Part shown: in pieces, positions 54,871 through 64,000 of the stretch
Position numbering within the stretch: position 1 is the stretch's first letter
How the letters are laid out: each line of letters starts with the position of its first letter
Source: Leptospiraceae bacterium
GTDB taxonomy: Bacteria > Spirochaetota > Leptospiria > Leptospirales > Leptospiraceae
Assembly (NCBI GenBank): GCA_024233865.1
Contig: JACKPA010000001.1
Coordinates: forward strand, 620,001 to 684,000
Reading direction: 5' to 3'
Length of the DNA: 64,000 bases
The notes under the pieces: generated by a model
Databases searched by the model: none
What the model was told of the DNA's origin: nothing
Seen by the model: the letters and a program-made list of their open reading frames with translations, nothing else
Translations under genes and position numbers: made by a program

Positions 54871-54918
54871 AATAACGTCGAACTGACGTTAAAATAAAGC
54901 GAGTTCGAGGTAAGGAAT

Positions 54919-55036
54919 AATGTTATAAAAATAAGAAGGGTGAACACGGAGGTTCACCCCTACGCCCAAAAATACCACAGGCTTTGTAGGGGCAATCCCC
55001 CTGTGATTGCCCTTTAGGTGAAATAAAAATGTTATA
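54919..55036. mobile_element. MITE-like two-hairpin element with 9-bp direct repeats
   Basis: AATGTTATA at 54919-54927 is repeated at 55028-55036. Between them are two self-complementary arms: GGGTGAACACGGAGGTTCAC followed by CCCTAC, and GTAGGGGCAATCCCCCTGTG followed by ATTGCCC; the arms also mirror each other. These are members of a repeat seen in many bacterial genomes. Outside the direct repeats, GAGTTCGA (54901-54908) and TCGAACTC (55037-55044) form an older inverted repeat that the element seems to have entered. Confidence 0.6.
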
Positions 55037-55073
55037 TCGAACTCATGTTTAAAATATACTTTGATTACTGGGA

Positions 55074-56231
55074 TTACAAACAAGCCAATTGAAAAATAAA
55101 ATCATCCAAGAAAAGAACTGACTTAGGGTTCCAACAGAATATTTCCTCGTTCAAGCTACAATGTCCTTGTTTTTCCCATTCATAAAGCTTGGACTTGATT
55201 GCACTTTTCTTTTCTGGAATTATATTCAAAAAGGACTCTATTTCTATCGGTAAAAAGATCCGGAATAGAGTCAGAGAAATGTCTTCTGCTTGGAATGGCT
55301 CATACACATTTTGGAATTGTTTTTGAAAATATTTTGGAATTGATTTTTCATTTGAGTATCTGCCTTTTTTTGTATATCCATGAGCTCCCGGACCAATACC
55401 AATATAATGCTCCAAGGTCCAATACTTTAAGTTGTGTATTGATTGTCCCCCTTTTTTAGAATAATTGGACACTTCGTATTGGAAAAAACCAGAACTTTCC
55501 AGCTTTTTGGGAAGTTCCAAAAGAACTTGTTTCTGCATTTCTTCGTTGGGGGGTAAGATTTTTTTTTGAGTGAGTAACTTCTGGTAGGGTGTATTTTCTT
55601 CAACGGTTAATCCGTAAATGCTTAGGTGCTCGATATTACTCTTTAAAGCAGTATCAACATCTTGGTAAAATAGGTCTAAAGTCTGCCCTGGAATTCCGTA
55701 AATCAAGTCAATCCCCGTTCTGTCAAAAGGGGAGTTTTCCAGCAAACTTAAGATATGGGAATATTTTTGTGAATCGTAATATCGATCCAAATACTTTAAT
55801 ATTCCTTCTTGAAACGACTGTATTCCTACATTAATCCTGTTAAAGCCTAGCAAATGAATGTCATTTAAAAATTCTCTATCTACATTTTCGGGATTCGCTT
55901 CTATGGAAATCTCTGCATCGCTCATTATTTTAAAATTTTTGTATAAAAAACTTAAAAAACTCCCAAGCAATTTAGTTTCTGCTAAACTAGGAGTCCCGCC
56001 ACCAAAATAGATTGAATCAATACTATAATCGGAAAAATCCAGATTTTCCTCTATTCGCAATCGAATTTCCGATTTGTATGCTTCAAAAAGTTCAGTTTGG
56101 TTGGTAACTACGCTCTTTCCAATTCCAATAGAAAAGAAATCACAGTAAGAGCATTTATGAATACAGTAAGGAAAATGAACATAAATCCCAGCAAAACCAT
56201 TTCTTTTTTTTAAAACAGATAAACCTTTCAA
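55074..56231 (-). CDS. hemW: Radical SAM heme chaperone HemW
   Basis: 385 residues. YVHFPYCIHKCSYCDFFS has the radical SAM C-x3-C-x2-C cluster motif; YFGGGTPSL and the HemW-type GFNRINVGIQSFQE follow, then DLIYGIPGQTLDLF, LSIYGLTVEENTPY and IGIGPGAHGY. HemW was long annotated as oxygen-independent coproporphyrinogen oxidase but acts as a heme-insertion factor in characterised cases. It is convergent with fnr. Confidence 0.92.
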   Translation of the reverse strand: MKGLSVLKKRNGFAGIYVHFPYCIHKCSYCDFFSIGIGKSVVTNQTELFEAYKSEIRLRIEENLDFSDYSIDSIYFGGGTPSLAETKLLGSFLSFLYKNFKIMSDAEISIEANPENVDREFLNDIHLLGFNRINVGIQSFQEGILKYLDRYYDSQKYSHILSLLENSPFDRTGIDLIYGIPGQTLDLFYQDVDTALKSNIEHLSIYGLTVEENTPYQKLLTQKKILPPNEEMQKQVLLELPKKLESSGFFQYEVSNYSKKGGQSIHNLKYWTLEHYIGIGPGAHGYTKKGRYSNEKSIPKYFQKQFQNVYEPFQAEDISLTLFRIFLPIEIESFLNIIPEKKSAIKSKLYEWEKQGHCSLNEEIFCWNPKSVLFLDDFIFQLACL

Positions 56232-56240
56232 ATCAATAGC

Positions 56241-57392
56241 TTATTTATCCTCTAGTATTTTGGTTTTTAGTACTCCAACACATTCCGCATACTTTTTTTT
56301 ATCCCTGGGTTTATGAGAAAGCCCATAAAGCTGTACACCTACTATAAGGTTTTTTAAGCTATCAATGGAAAGATACTTAATGTGGGCATTCATGGACATC
56401 GGAGCAATATTTTTAAAAACTATATCAAAGCTAAAAGACATTTGGTGAGGTAGGTGCTCTGCTAACTCTTTGTCCGTGATTAGGATTCGCAAACCTCCGT
56501 AGGAAATGTTTAAAACGGGAAATTTGTTGTATTTTATGATGGTATTGGATTCTCGAATCCTATCAATCATTTCAAAGGTTAAAACTTTGGTCTCCAGAAC
56601 TTGATCCATTAGAATTTTTTCATTTTTACTCTGTATATGAACATAACCAATTGTAGAAGCCGTTATACTTTCTGGACTATAATAGATTACAGGAATTATA
56701 ACTTCCGAAACAACTCTTTTGTCTTTATAATCATTCATTACCTTTTGAAATTCTTCTCCAAGCTCTTCTCCGTAATTTAAATAGTCAACATCCATGGATA
56801 AATAACTATCTATATCCTGGGTATCATGGACAAATAAAATTTTTCCGGTTTTTTTCACTAGTTCGAATTTTAAATCCATTCCCGGTCGAAATATATCGAT
56901 TTTAATATATTCAAACTTTGATCTGAGTTTGTTTTCATAATCAGAGTAATTGATTTTTACCACGGTCGGAACAGTTTCAAAAGCTGTAGTTAAATTGGTC
57001 CTACTTGTACGCACATTGGTTACCCAAACGGCATCATCCGGTGGAACAATTCTATAATCCTCCCTATCTTTGTGGGCAAGATGCAGGTTTTCGATTTTTA
57101 ATAGGTAGTTCTGTTCTCCTTTTTCTTGTAAAACAACACAATCTAATTGCACATATCTGCCGAGTACTTTAAAAAACGAAACTTTCTCCCCTTCTTTAAA
57201 ACTGATCAAATTGCTTGACTTGATTAGTAGCTGGTTTCCAGGTTCATTATAATCTTTAATTACAATAGACTCGGTTTTCAATTTTTTAATTTGCATTTCT
57301 TTCTTGTTTAAATATTTAGAGATGATGAGATTTTTTTTATTTGTATCCGTAATCAAAATCATATCTCTTTGTTTTCGATCAATAAAATTCAT
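56241..57392 (-). CDS. DUF1577/PilZ-like protein of leptospiral type
   Basis: 383 residues. The C-terminal half (about 220-375) has PilZ-like strands (FPVLNISYGGLRILITDKELAEHL, MNAHIKYLSIDSLKNLIVGVQLYGL), matching the overall plan of the leptospiral DUF1577 family, which may bind cyclic di-GMP. The RxxxR and D/NxSxxG signature is only partly visible (NISYGG). The N-terminal half is strand-rich and unknown. It is 9 nt from hemW. Confidence 0.62.
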   Translation of the reverse strand: MNFIDRKQRDMILITDTNKKNLIISKYLNKKEMQIKKLKTESIVIKDYNEPGNQLLIKSSNLISFKEGEKVSFFKVLGRYVQLDCVVLQEKGEQNYLLKIENLHLAHKDREDYRIVPPDDAVWVTNVRTSRTNLTTAFETVPTVVKINYSDYENKLRSKFEYIKIDIFRPGMDLKFELVKKTGKILFVHDTQDIDSYLSMDVDYLNYGEELGEEFQKVMNDYKDKRVVSEVIIPVIYYSPESITASTIGYVHIQSKNEKILMDQVLETKVLTFEMIDRIRESNTIIKYNKFPVLNISYGGLRILITDKELAEHLPHQMSFSFDIVFKNIAPMSMNAHIKYLSIDSLKNLIVGVQLYGLSHKPRDKKKYAECVGVLKTKILEDK

Positions 57393-57867
57393 GAAAATTA
57401 GCCTCAGGTTAAGATTTAGCGTAATTTGAAAACATTCAACTTTATTATATTAAAATGCACAGGGTAGGTCAATGACTAATTCATTTAAGGCTAAAGAAAT
57501 TATTGATCACACCTATATTTTAATAAATTTAAGCTTTTTAATGAGATTACTATGAACCCAAATACAAAATCTCACTGTTTAACATTCAGACCATGATATA
57601 TTTTTATGCTTTGTTCTTCCGAAAAGCTCCATGAGTGATACCTACAATTTTTAAGAAGATACAATTTTGATAAAAAAAAATGAACAAATTTAAATGCTTC
57701 ATAGTCTAAAGCTGGTATGTACATAAGATTTAAAACACATTTTGATAGTTTTAAATGATTTACATTTTCAATAAGCAAAATGAAGGAATTAAATTGTTAT
57801 TTTGACTTTTATGTGCCTGCCAACTAAAAAAAAGGTTATTATTTTTTGAAATTTAGGAAGGTACATA
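57393..57867. other. 475-nt intergenic region with a STAS-like fragment
   Basis: AT-rich. A minus-strand frame at 57572-57778 (68 codons, TTG start, no ribosome site) reads CVLNLMYIPALDYEAFKFV to about HGLNV; length and hydrophobic pattern resemble the core of a STAS (anti-anti-sigma) domain lacking its first strands, with Asp-Tyr where Asp-Ser is usual. It may be a decayed gene. Nothing else is supportable. Confidence 0.3.
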
Positions 57868-59667
57868 ATGAAAAATCAATTCAAAATCTTAATCCACTCT
57901 TTGGTTATTGGTATCTTTGTTCTCACATTGAATTTAAAATGCTTTGAAAAAAACAAAAAAGATGCTAACTCAATTATTATGCCTCTTGCACTGATTGGAA
58001 TGCTTTCTGCATTTCAAAGTGAAGTCCCTTACGCAACTTGTGAAGACGCAAAGACTTTAGTTAAGGGAGTTCCAATTGAGGACGAAATATCTGAGTATAC
58101 GGTAAAATTTTACAAATACACTGCTGATGCAGACGGGCAAATGCAATTTACAACCTCTAGTAGCAGTACAGGGACTTCAGCACAAAGGTGTATAATACCC
58201 TTTAAAGAAAATATGATGATAGATACGGAATCATCGGTTGATACTGTATACAGCGAAAGTTATTTGGATAGCTGCTCAACGACGGCTTATGTTACCAATA
58301 CACAAGGCTCTTACAGATGTGTTGCAGTGTTGGGGATTTCATCTGGGAAATACAGTATTGTTGCCAGTGATTATAGCTCAAATGGTTATGGTAATAGCAG
58401 CTATTATGACAGCTATCCAAGTCCTGCTCAGGCAGAATTACTTACAGAAGGAGAAGCTAAAACAATATCTCTAAGCGACTCTTCCTACTACGGGGCATAC
58501 TATAAATTTGTAGTTCCGGCAAATAAGACAGCAATGATAGAGGTGCAAAATAATTACGATACATATCTTGATGTAGAAAAAACAGACATAAATGGAAATG
58601 TGGATTATAATTACAACTATTATGTTTCTTCTAATAAAAATTTAGAATGGGCTTACACAGCAAATTCTACAGATTACGACTTATACATCTATGTAAATAG
58701 GTGGTTATCTAGCAAATCCGGATCGTTTACAATTAAAATTACCACTTATACCTCTTTTGAGGTGAGTAATTTTATATCCGGTGGTTTATCAAATAATATG
58801 GCAGGACTTAGGATAGATTCTTCCAATAATTTTTATTTAATAAACGAAAGTAAAATACAAAAGTATGACTCTTCCGGAACCTTAGTTGATACCTTTGGTA
58901 ATGATAATTGGGGAGATGCCATAGGAACAAAAGCTCAAATCAGACTTCGCTATCCACAGGAAATCGCAGTAGACTCAAACGGTAAAATATATACAACCGA
59001 AGATTTCAGTTGCAAGGTTAAAATGATAGATCCTAATAAAAGTGTAACGGACCCTACCTATGCAATTTATATAACAGGTGGAGGTTGCGGAAACAATGGT
59101 ACTGAGACTGTTAACGGAAGCTCAGCAAAATTTTCTTACCCGAAGGGGATAGCCGTTGACAATAATTTTATATATGTTGCTGATAATTACAATCACTCTA
59201 TTCGCAAAATTAGCAAAACTCCTCCTTATTCAACTTCATTAATGGCAGGTGCTGGAACATCTAATTCAGGGAATAGTGACGGTATTGGAACAGAAGCTAG
59301 ATTTTATTATCCGAGAGGTTTAGCGGTGAACTCTAATTATCTCTATGTTGCAGATTCATATAATAATAAAATTAGAAGAATTCAACTCTCAAATAACGAA
59401 GTAACTACTATAACTGATATTTATAGTCCTAAATGGATTACTCTAGATAATAGTGGAAACTTATATATTACTCAGTCTTATTCTATCCATAAATATTTAA
59501 CTAATGGTAATCACCTGATTGTGGCTGGGCGTAGTTACGGAGACCAAATTGGATATGGAACTAATGCAAAATTCAATAATCTGACTGGAATTGCAATTGA
59601 TTCATTAGGTGTTTTGTTTGTGGTTGACAATGGAAATGCCAGAATTAAAAAAATAACCCAAGAATAA
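57868..59667 (+). CDS. NHL-repeat beta-propeller lipoprotein
   Basis: 599 residues. A lipoprotein signal ends at LTLNLKC. Residues about 50-310 are Ser/Thr/Tyr-rich with two similar blocks, the second (about 190-295) resembling a bacterial pre-peptidase C-terminal-type domain (YYKFVVPANKTAMIEVQNNYDTYLDV). The rest is an NHL propeller: YPQEIAVDSNGKIYTTED, YPKGIAVDNNFIYVADNYNH, YPRGLAVNSNYLYVADSYNN, LTGIAIDSLGVLFVVDNGNA. It is surface or periplasm exposed; AGGAAGG stands before the start. Confidence 0.85.
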   Translation: MKNQFKILIHSLVIGIFVLTLNLKCFEKNKKDANSIIMPLALIGMLSAFQSEVPYATCEDAKTLVKGVPIEDEISEYTVKFYKYTADADGQMQFTTSSSSTGTSAQRCIIPFKENMMIDTESSVDTVYSESYLDSCSTTAYVTNTQGSYRCVAVLGISSGKYSIVASDYSSNGYGNSSYYDSYPSPAQAELLTEGEAKTISLSDSSYYGAYYKFVVPANKTAMIEVQNNYDTYLDVEKTDINGNVDYNYNYYVSSNKNLEWAYTANSTDYDLYIYVNRWLSSKSGSFTIKITTYTSFEVSNFISGGLSNNMAGLRIDSSNNFYLINESKIQKYDSSGTLVDTFGNDNWGDAIGTKAQIRLRYPQEIAVDSNGKIYTTEDFSCKVKMIDPNKSVTDPTYAIYITGGGCGNNGTETVNGSSAKFSYPKGIAVDNNFIYVADNYNHSIRKISKTPPYSTSLMAGAGTSNSGNSDGIGTEARFYYPRGLAVNSNYLYVADSYNNKIRRIQLSNNEVTTITDIYSPKWITLDNSGNLYITQSYSIHKYLTNGNHLIVAGRSYGDQIGYGTNAKFNNLTGIAIDSLGVLFVVDNGNARIKKITQE

Positions 59668-59683
59668 GCTATTCCCCACCATT

Positions 59684-59726
59684 CGGTCGTTTTGGTTCTT
59701 GTCACACAAAGTAATTAAAACGACCG
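59684..59726. terminator. Bidirectional hairpin between convergent genes
   Basis: CGGTCGTTTT (59684-59693) and AAAACGACCG (59717-59726) are perfect complements with a 23-nt loop. It sits 17 nt after the NHL gene and 14 nt beyond the 3' end of the diguanylate cyclase gene, so it can stop both transcripts. Confidence 0.6.
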
Positions 59727-59739
59727 TATAAATATCCAT

Positions 59740-61746
59740 TTAAGAAACCAAATTGAAATGATAGACTTCATAACAATTTCTTCCATTGTGCTTGGCTTGA
59801 TAAAGGGCTTTGTCTGCCTGTGCCAAAAGAGAATCACTTCTAGTTGATAAACCCGGAAGAACGCTGGCAATTCCTATACTCAAGGTAATTGTTTTATAAT
59901 CTGACTTTTCGTGCATTATGTTTATTTTTTGTATTCTGTTTTGTATTTTTTTAGCCAATTCAACCGCACCTTCCGTATTAGTATTTGCCAGAATGACCAC
60001 AAACTCTTCTCCTCCATACCTTGCAACTAAGTCCATTGGTCGGTTTACAACTTGCTTGATAGCTTGTGCAATATGCTGCAAACACTTATCTCCGGCTTGG
60101 TGTCCATAGTGATCATTGTATTTCTTAAAATGATCTACATCGATCATCATGATTGTTAAAGGTTGTTTTTCCCTCTTGGAACGCCTCCACTCACGTTCTA
60201 GATGTTCATCAAACATACGACGATTGGCAACTTGTGTTAAGGTATCAATTCTAGAAAGGTTTTGTAGCATAGAATTTGCTTTACGTAGTTCAAGGTCTGT
60301 CTTTCGCAAAAATTCTTCGGTTTTTTTTCTTTCTTTGATTTCCTGTTGCAAAGCAATCGTTCTTTCCGAAACTCTTTTTTCTAGTTCCTTGTTGTAGTTA
60401 GCCAAAATTTCTTCGGCTTTTATCAATTGCTTGTTCATAGATTGTAATTCTTCAAAAGATTGGAAAAGCCTTTTTATCATATTGTTAAAAGATTGTGACA
60501 ATTCTCTAATTTCTCTTACCGGAGATATAACTGATAGTCTTTCAAAATATCCTGTTGTCATTTGCTTGACAGAACTATTAAATGAGATCAAAGGTTGAGT
60601 CAGCCAACGAGTTAAAACGCTACCAAGTACAATTGCCAATAGTATAGCTAGAATGGAAAGTATGATAATTTTATATAAGCTCTCATAAAAACTTTTCATA
60701 AACACGGATTTGGGAGCAACGGTAACAATCAACCAGTTTAAATTGTATGCATCCCTATAAGGAGTCACTCGCACAAAATATTCTTGCTTGTTTTTAATAT
60801 TAAACTGTTGCTCATTCTGAATTGCTTGTAAATTTCCAAACTTTTTTAACAACTGTGTTGCTGTAAAGTGGATAGTTGGCTCTTGAATCTCTGTTATTTT
60901 TAGCCTTGTACTGCTTTCTCCTTTTTGAGCTGTTAAGGGCTGGTTTTCCGTAGAAGATGCAACTATTTTCCCATTAGTTTCTATAATAAAAATTGTACCC
61001 ATCTGGGAAAAAGGCAGATTCTTTAGATGCACGTTTAGATTAGCTAAAGGGACTCCTGATGCCAAGACTCCTTGTAACTGATTTAGTCCGTTATAAATAG
61101 GACTTACGGCAAGTAATCCCAATTGAGAACTTAATTTCCAAGCAAATATGGGGGACCAAAGTTGTCTTTTGCTTGCTTGGGCTTGTATGTACCAGGGACT
61201 TTCCGAAGGGTTGTAGGGGAGTTTCGCTATTAGTTTTACTTCGTCACCTTTTTCATTTACGAGGTAGTCCCTTCTTTGGTATTTATGAGTGCTTTTCAAC
61301 TCCAGCCAATTCATAGAGCCAACAGATGCACTAACCCCCAGTATATCTCTACGATAGGCATAAAATTCTGTTTTATTGGCTACTATTATGCTTTCGATTA
61401 ACGGAAACATGTTGATTTGCCCCCATAGGTGCCTTTTTAGCTGACGATTATCGTGAATATCAAGTTTGCCTTGCTTTACCAATAGATGATTGATGGATAC
61501 TATGTTCCTAAGAGGAGATAAATAAGAATCAATATGCTCATAAACGTTTCTACTGACTTCATTCATCAATTGTTTTGCCATTTCATGAGCTGATTTGTGG
61601 TTGTAAATGTAGGAAATATAACTGATTACAATAGAACTAGTCATTATAAATAGGGTAAAGACTATTATAAAAATATCTCTAAGGGAAATTCCGTCCTTTC
61701 TATTAGGAAATATATTTTTAAATAATTTATGTATATATGATTTCAT
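59740..61746 (-). CDS. Membrane diguanylate cyclase with CACHE sensor and HAMP
   Basis: 668 residues: TM1 (about 25-47), a large extracytoplasmic CACHE-type sensor (to about 355), TM2 (about 357-378), HAMP, coiled coil (to ~485), and a GGDEF domain. The active loop is GGEEF (578-582), preceded by R-P-M-D, which fits the RxxD product-inhibition site; DVDHFKKYNDHYGHQAGD and LSIGIA are also intact. It should make cyclic di-GMP from GTP in response to an outside signal. Confidence 0.93.
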   Translation of the reverse strand: MKSYIHKLFKNIFPNRKDGISLRDIFIIVFTLFIMTSSIVISYISYIYNHKSAHEMAKQLMNEVSRNVYEHIDSYLSPLRNIVSINHLLVKQGKLDIHDNRQLKRHLWGQINMFPLIESIIVANKTEFYAYRRDILGVSASVGSMNWLELKSTHKYQRRDYLVNEKGDEVKLIAKLPYNPSESPWYIQAQASKRQLWSPIFAWKLSSQLGLLAVSPIYNGLNQLQGVLASGVPLANLNVHLKNLPFSQMGTIFIIETNGKIVASSTENQPLTAQKGESSTRLKITEIQEPTIHFTATQLLKKFGNLQAIQNEQQFNIKNKQEYFVRVTPYRDAYNLNWLIVTVAPKSVFMKSFYESLYKIIILSILAILLAIVLGSVLTRWLTQPLISFNSSVKQMTTGYFERLSVISPVREIRELSQSFNNMIKRLFQSFEELQSMNKQLIKAEEILANYNKELEKRVSERTIALQQEIKERKKTEEFLRKTDLELRKANSMLQNLSRIDTLTQVANRRMFDEHLEREWRRSKREKQPLTIMMIDVDHFKKYNDHYGHQAGDKCLQHIAQAIKQVVNRPMDLVARYGGEEFVVILANTNTEGAVELAKKIQNRIQKINIMHEKSDYKTITLSIGIASVLPGLSTRSDSLLAQADKALYQAKHNGRNCYEVYHFNLVS

Positions 61747-61997
61747 TTCTTTTTAGCGTAAATAGAATTTTAATATAGTAAACACTTATATCAATTGATT
61801 TTTGCAACCAATAAATATATAATAGAATTGGTTTGATTTTTAGGATTTACGTGATTAAAATCTGTTTCATAAAAAAATAAAATATACACAAAATGCATGA
61901 AATATGTTAATAAAGAACAATAAATAACAACAATTCGCAAGATGCTATTTTTGTTACAGATTTTATTGAAAAAACAAAAGGTGTTAATAAACTGATG

Positions 61998-63716
61998 TTA
62001 AAAAACAACATCATTGGTCAAATTTTTGATTGCCTTATAACCTTCAGGACATTTGGTAAGTAAATCATCCCAATCTTGGTAAGGTCCGAGTAGGGTTGTT
62101 TTTGACGCGACGGAAGACCCAAAGCCGGAAATATTTCTCAAAGCCAGATCACCCATACTATTGATTGGCAGAGGATACGGTAATCCGTATATGGCTCTGC
62201 TCACATGTCCGCAAATTACCACGTCAATGGGTTGATTAAACAGGCTAACTTTTATCTTTGTTTCTGGCATTTTGACTGTGATAGGATAACTACCAAGTTG
62301 CCTACCCCAAAGATAACCGGCTTCTCTCTTTTCAAAAATAACGCTTTTTAGGACTGAACCAACCGGAAAAACAAGTTTTAGCATTGGCTCATCAATTTCT
62401 TTTCTGATTTTGTCTTTGTAGTATACAAACTTATTTTCCAGAATTTTCTTATTCCTTTGTCCCTTTACTAAAGAACTTAATTTGGAACGTTCATGGACAA
62501 CTACTTGCCGAATATTTATTCTTCTTAAAAGCAATCCTTCATCCAAAAGAGAGAGGAGAAATTCATAGTTTTTCTGGAATGTTTGCGAAGTCTCCGCAGC
62601 AAGTCCATGAATAAAATTTAATCCTGGTAAAAGCTTGGGAATACCCTTTACTCTAGTTTTTCCATATTTGTTAATCAGCCTAATAGCGGTTTTTGCCTCT
62701 TCTACATTGCACTTTAAATCATTTGCTTGGATCACCGCATCGTCTACAGATTCAATTCCCATCGCTGCTGTATCACCTTCCGTATTAAATTCTGTAATGA
62801 TTTTTATAATTTCCTCCGATTCATTGGGAAAAGTTGCAATTAATCCGGGATTAATATTGTCCAAATGTAAGAGTTTTAAATCAGGAGCAACTTCTCGAAT
62901 TCCCGAATATAACCTGTAAAGATTTTGGGGGATTGGACGTGGAAATGAATTTTTAAAATCATCCATATTCGGAAGGTATGTCATTAAATCTGCCTGTCTA
63001 CCCAATCGAAAATATCTATTACTTAATTTATAAAGCTTTTCTATTTCTCCTAAAATTCCATCCAAACTCCTAAAAACGGGTCTGCCATAAAAAGCTTCCG
63101 AACAGAAAGAACAAAAAACGTTGCGAGTGCATCCACGATAGGTTTCTATCTCCAAAATCAAGTAAGGAAAATTCGGATGTTTTTCTGTTATAAATGCTCC
63201 GAAAACAGCATACTCATCTAATTCTTTGTATGTCCTTTTTTGGGTTAGACTTATGGATTCCAATTCAGTTCTGGCTTTGTGGGGAGAAACGTCTGCCAAA
63301 AGACTGGCATAAACTTCCAAATCACCTCTGATTAAAATCCCGCCTCGTAGAGCAATTTCATCCCGAATGGTATTGGAAGCAGATCGTACAGGTCCACCGA
63401 TGAGAGTTAAACAGCTTCTTTTTTTATTTTTGAGTGAATCAAGGAATTTTAGAATTTCAGCAACAGAGCCTATTTTTCCACCTAGATACCTTCCAGGAAC
63501 CGTTGTTCCAGCCACCAAATATATGTAATCATATTCCCAATCAAGTTGAAAATTGTTTTCCCTCCATTTATCGATTGTAAGATAATCAATATTTTCTTCC
63601 GATATGCCGGCTTTTACCAAAGCTCCGGCTATATAGCGAATGTATGGAGAAAGGTATGGAGGAACTCCAAAACAAGCTGGTTCATCAACGTAAAAATCAA
63701 GTATTAAAAACTTCAT
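61998..63716 (-). CDS. Radical SAM protein with C-terminal helix-hairpin-helix
   Basis: 572 residues. The cluster motif is spaced C-x5-C-x2-C (Cys196, Cys202, Cys205 in YRGCTRNVFCSFC), unlike the standard C-x3-C-x2-C. An N-terminal ~150-residue part resembles a B12-binding-like Rossmann fold without a clear cobalamin His. The C-terminus (about 530-560, GDLALRNISGFGSSVASK) resembles a helix-hairpin-helix, as in the COG1031-type radical SAM/HhH family of unknown function. It starts 1 nt after the LEA14-like gene. Confidence 0.78.
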   Translation of the reverse strand: MKFLILDFYVDEPACFGVPPYLSPYIRYIAGALVKAGISEENIDYLTIDKWRENNFQLDWEYDYIYLVAGTTVPGRYLGGKIGSVAEILKFLDSLKNKKRSCLTLIGGPVRSASNTIRDEIALRGGILIRGDLEVYASLLADVSPHKARTELESISLTQKRTYKELDEYAVFGAFITEKHPNFPYLILEIETYRGCTRNVFCSFCSEAFYGRPVFRSLDGILGEIEKLYKLSNRYFRLGRQADLMTYLPNMDDFKNSFPRPIPQNLYRLYSGIREVAPDLKLLHLDNINPGLIATFPNESEEIIKIITEFNTEGDTAAMGIESVDDAVIQANDLKCNVEEAKTAIRLINKYGKTRVKGIPKLLPGLNFIHGLAAETSQTFQKNYEFLLSLLDEGLLLRRINIRQVVVHERSKLSSLVKGQRNKKILENKFVYYKDKIRKEIDEPMLKLVFPVGSVLKSVIFEKREAGYLWGRQLGSYPITVKMPETKIKVSLFNQPIDVVICGHVSRAIYGLPYPLPINSMGDLALRNISGFGSSVASKTTLLGPYQDWDDLLTKCPEGYKAIKNLTNDVVF

Positions 63717-63717
63717 T

Positions 63718-64000
63718 TTATTTCTGATTCTTTTTGTTTTTAAACAAATTCACAACCCTTTTCTCTTTGATTGGTACATTAAAATTTCCCAATATCGTAT
63801 CAAATTCAATTTTTCCTTCCAGCAACAAATTCATTTCTCCTTTGTTTAGCATAGATTTAACCAACTCTTTTAGGAGCTTTACAAATCCGTTTTCTTTGTT
63901 CTGCTCCAAAACGGTAATAAGGGTCACCGGAATGATTTTGGTTTCATGAGGTTTTAACTTGTGTTTTATTTCCGATTTTGTATATGCAAGTTTCAGGAGT
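63718..64000 (-). CDS. LEA14/WHy-like protein, 5' end beyond window
   Basis: At least 94 codons, open to the window edge on the 5' side. The visible part (HKLKPHETKIIPVTLITVLE, then LLEGKIEFDTILGNFNVPIK) has the strand pattern of LEA type 2 / water-stress (WHy) domains, which end with such amphipathic strands. The earliest in-window start candidate (GTG 63927) would cut the domain, so the true start lies outside. It is adjacent to the radical SAM gene. Confidence 0.6.
   Translation of the reverse strand, partial: LLKLAYTKSEIKHKLKPHETKIIPVTLITVLEQNKENGFVKLLKELVKSMLNKGEMNLLLEGKIEFDTILGNFNVPIKEKRVVNLFKNKKNQK

Noticed and set aside
54873..54889. Terminator for fnr (AACGTC..GACGTT)
   Set aside because: Only a 6-bp stem and followed by A-rich rather than T-rich sequence on the plus strand.

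Overview
The window is AT-rich, densely coded bacterial DNA from a spirochaete, most likely a member of the Leptospiraceae. The evidence is a set of genes typical of that family: a plastid-type ferredoxin-NADP reductase ending in tyrosine, a DUF1577/PilZ-like protein, a stand-alone GlmU-type pyrophosphorylase in the block ispE - tRNA-Gln - nucleotidyltransferase - prs - rplY - pth - ftsH, a class II (B12-dependent) ribonucleotide reductase, a TIGR02300/FYDLN zinc-ribbon protein, and many short-signal lipoproteins. This assignment rests on gene content, not on a search.

Layout. 1-1.3 kb: a small eroded cassette (DHFR-like gene, truncated VOC gene) flanked by dispersed repeats. 1.4-10.1 kb (minus): a proline-rich membrane protein, then a probable envelope operon read lipoprotein > uppP > SGNH hydrolase > MBOAT acyltransferase > GH13 glucosidase > patatin-like lipase. 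10.3-18.0 kb (plus): ATP-grasp-like protein, secreted M28 peptidase, FYDLN protein, miaA, hfq, GDP-mannose pyrophosphorylase, a 29-residue ribosomal-type protein (AURKAIP1/COX24), cheW and an rluA-family gene. 18.0-28.2 kb: an accessory region with Uma2, a second DHFR-like gene, a CI-like HTH fused to an AAA_28 NTPase (with a decayed second copy of its 3' end), a giant HEPN-STAND-TPR protein that looks like an antiphage NTPase, a DUF433/DUF5615 pair and an MNT/HEPN pair whose toxin stops just before its catalytic motif. 28.3-33.8 kb: nrdJ and hflX. 33.9-44.9 kb: HEAT-repeat protein, pentapeptide-repeat protein, secreted HAD phosphatase, SpoIIE phosphatase, PlsC-like acyltransferase, tRNA-Arg, two cyclic-nucleotide-binding proteins, a degenerate LytM protein and a PD-(D/E)XK-like protein. 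45.1-54.9 kb: hisE, a thioredoxin-TPR protein and the ispE-to-fnr housekeeping block, in which the pth product lacks several catalytic residues. 55-64 kb: hemW, DUF1577 protein, NHL-repeat lipoprotein, diguanylate cyclase, radical SAM/HhH protein and the 3' part of a LEA14-like gene.

The most interesting material is (1) the 19.9-28.2 kb defence/toxin-antitoxin cluster with clear signs of module duplication and decay, (2) a dispersed repeat that entered uppP in frame and encodes about 40 extra residues between membrane helices, (3) an apparently active-site-depleted peptidyl-tRNA hydrolase in the usual pth position, and (4) several repeat elements, including a two-hairpin MITE-like unit flanked by a 9-bp direct repeat inside an older palindrome.
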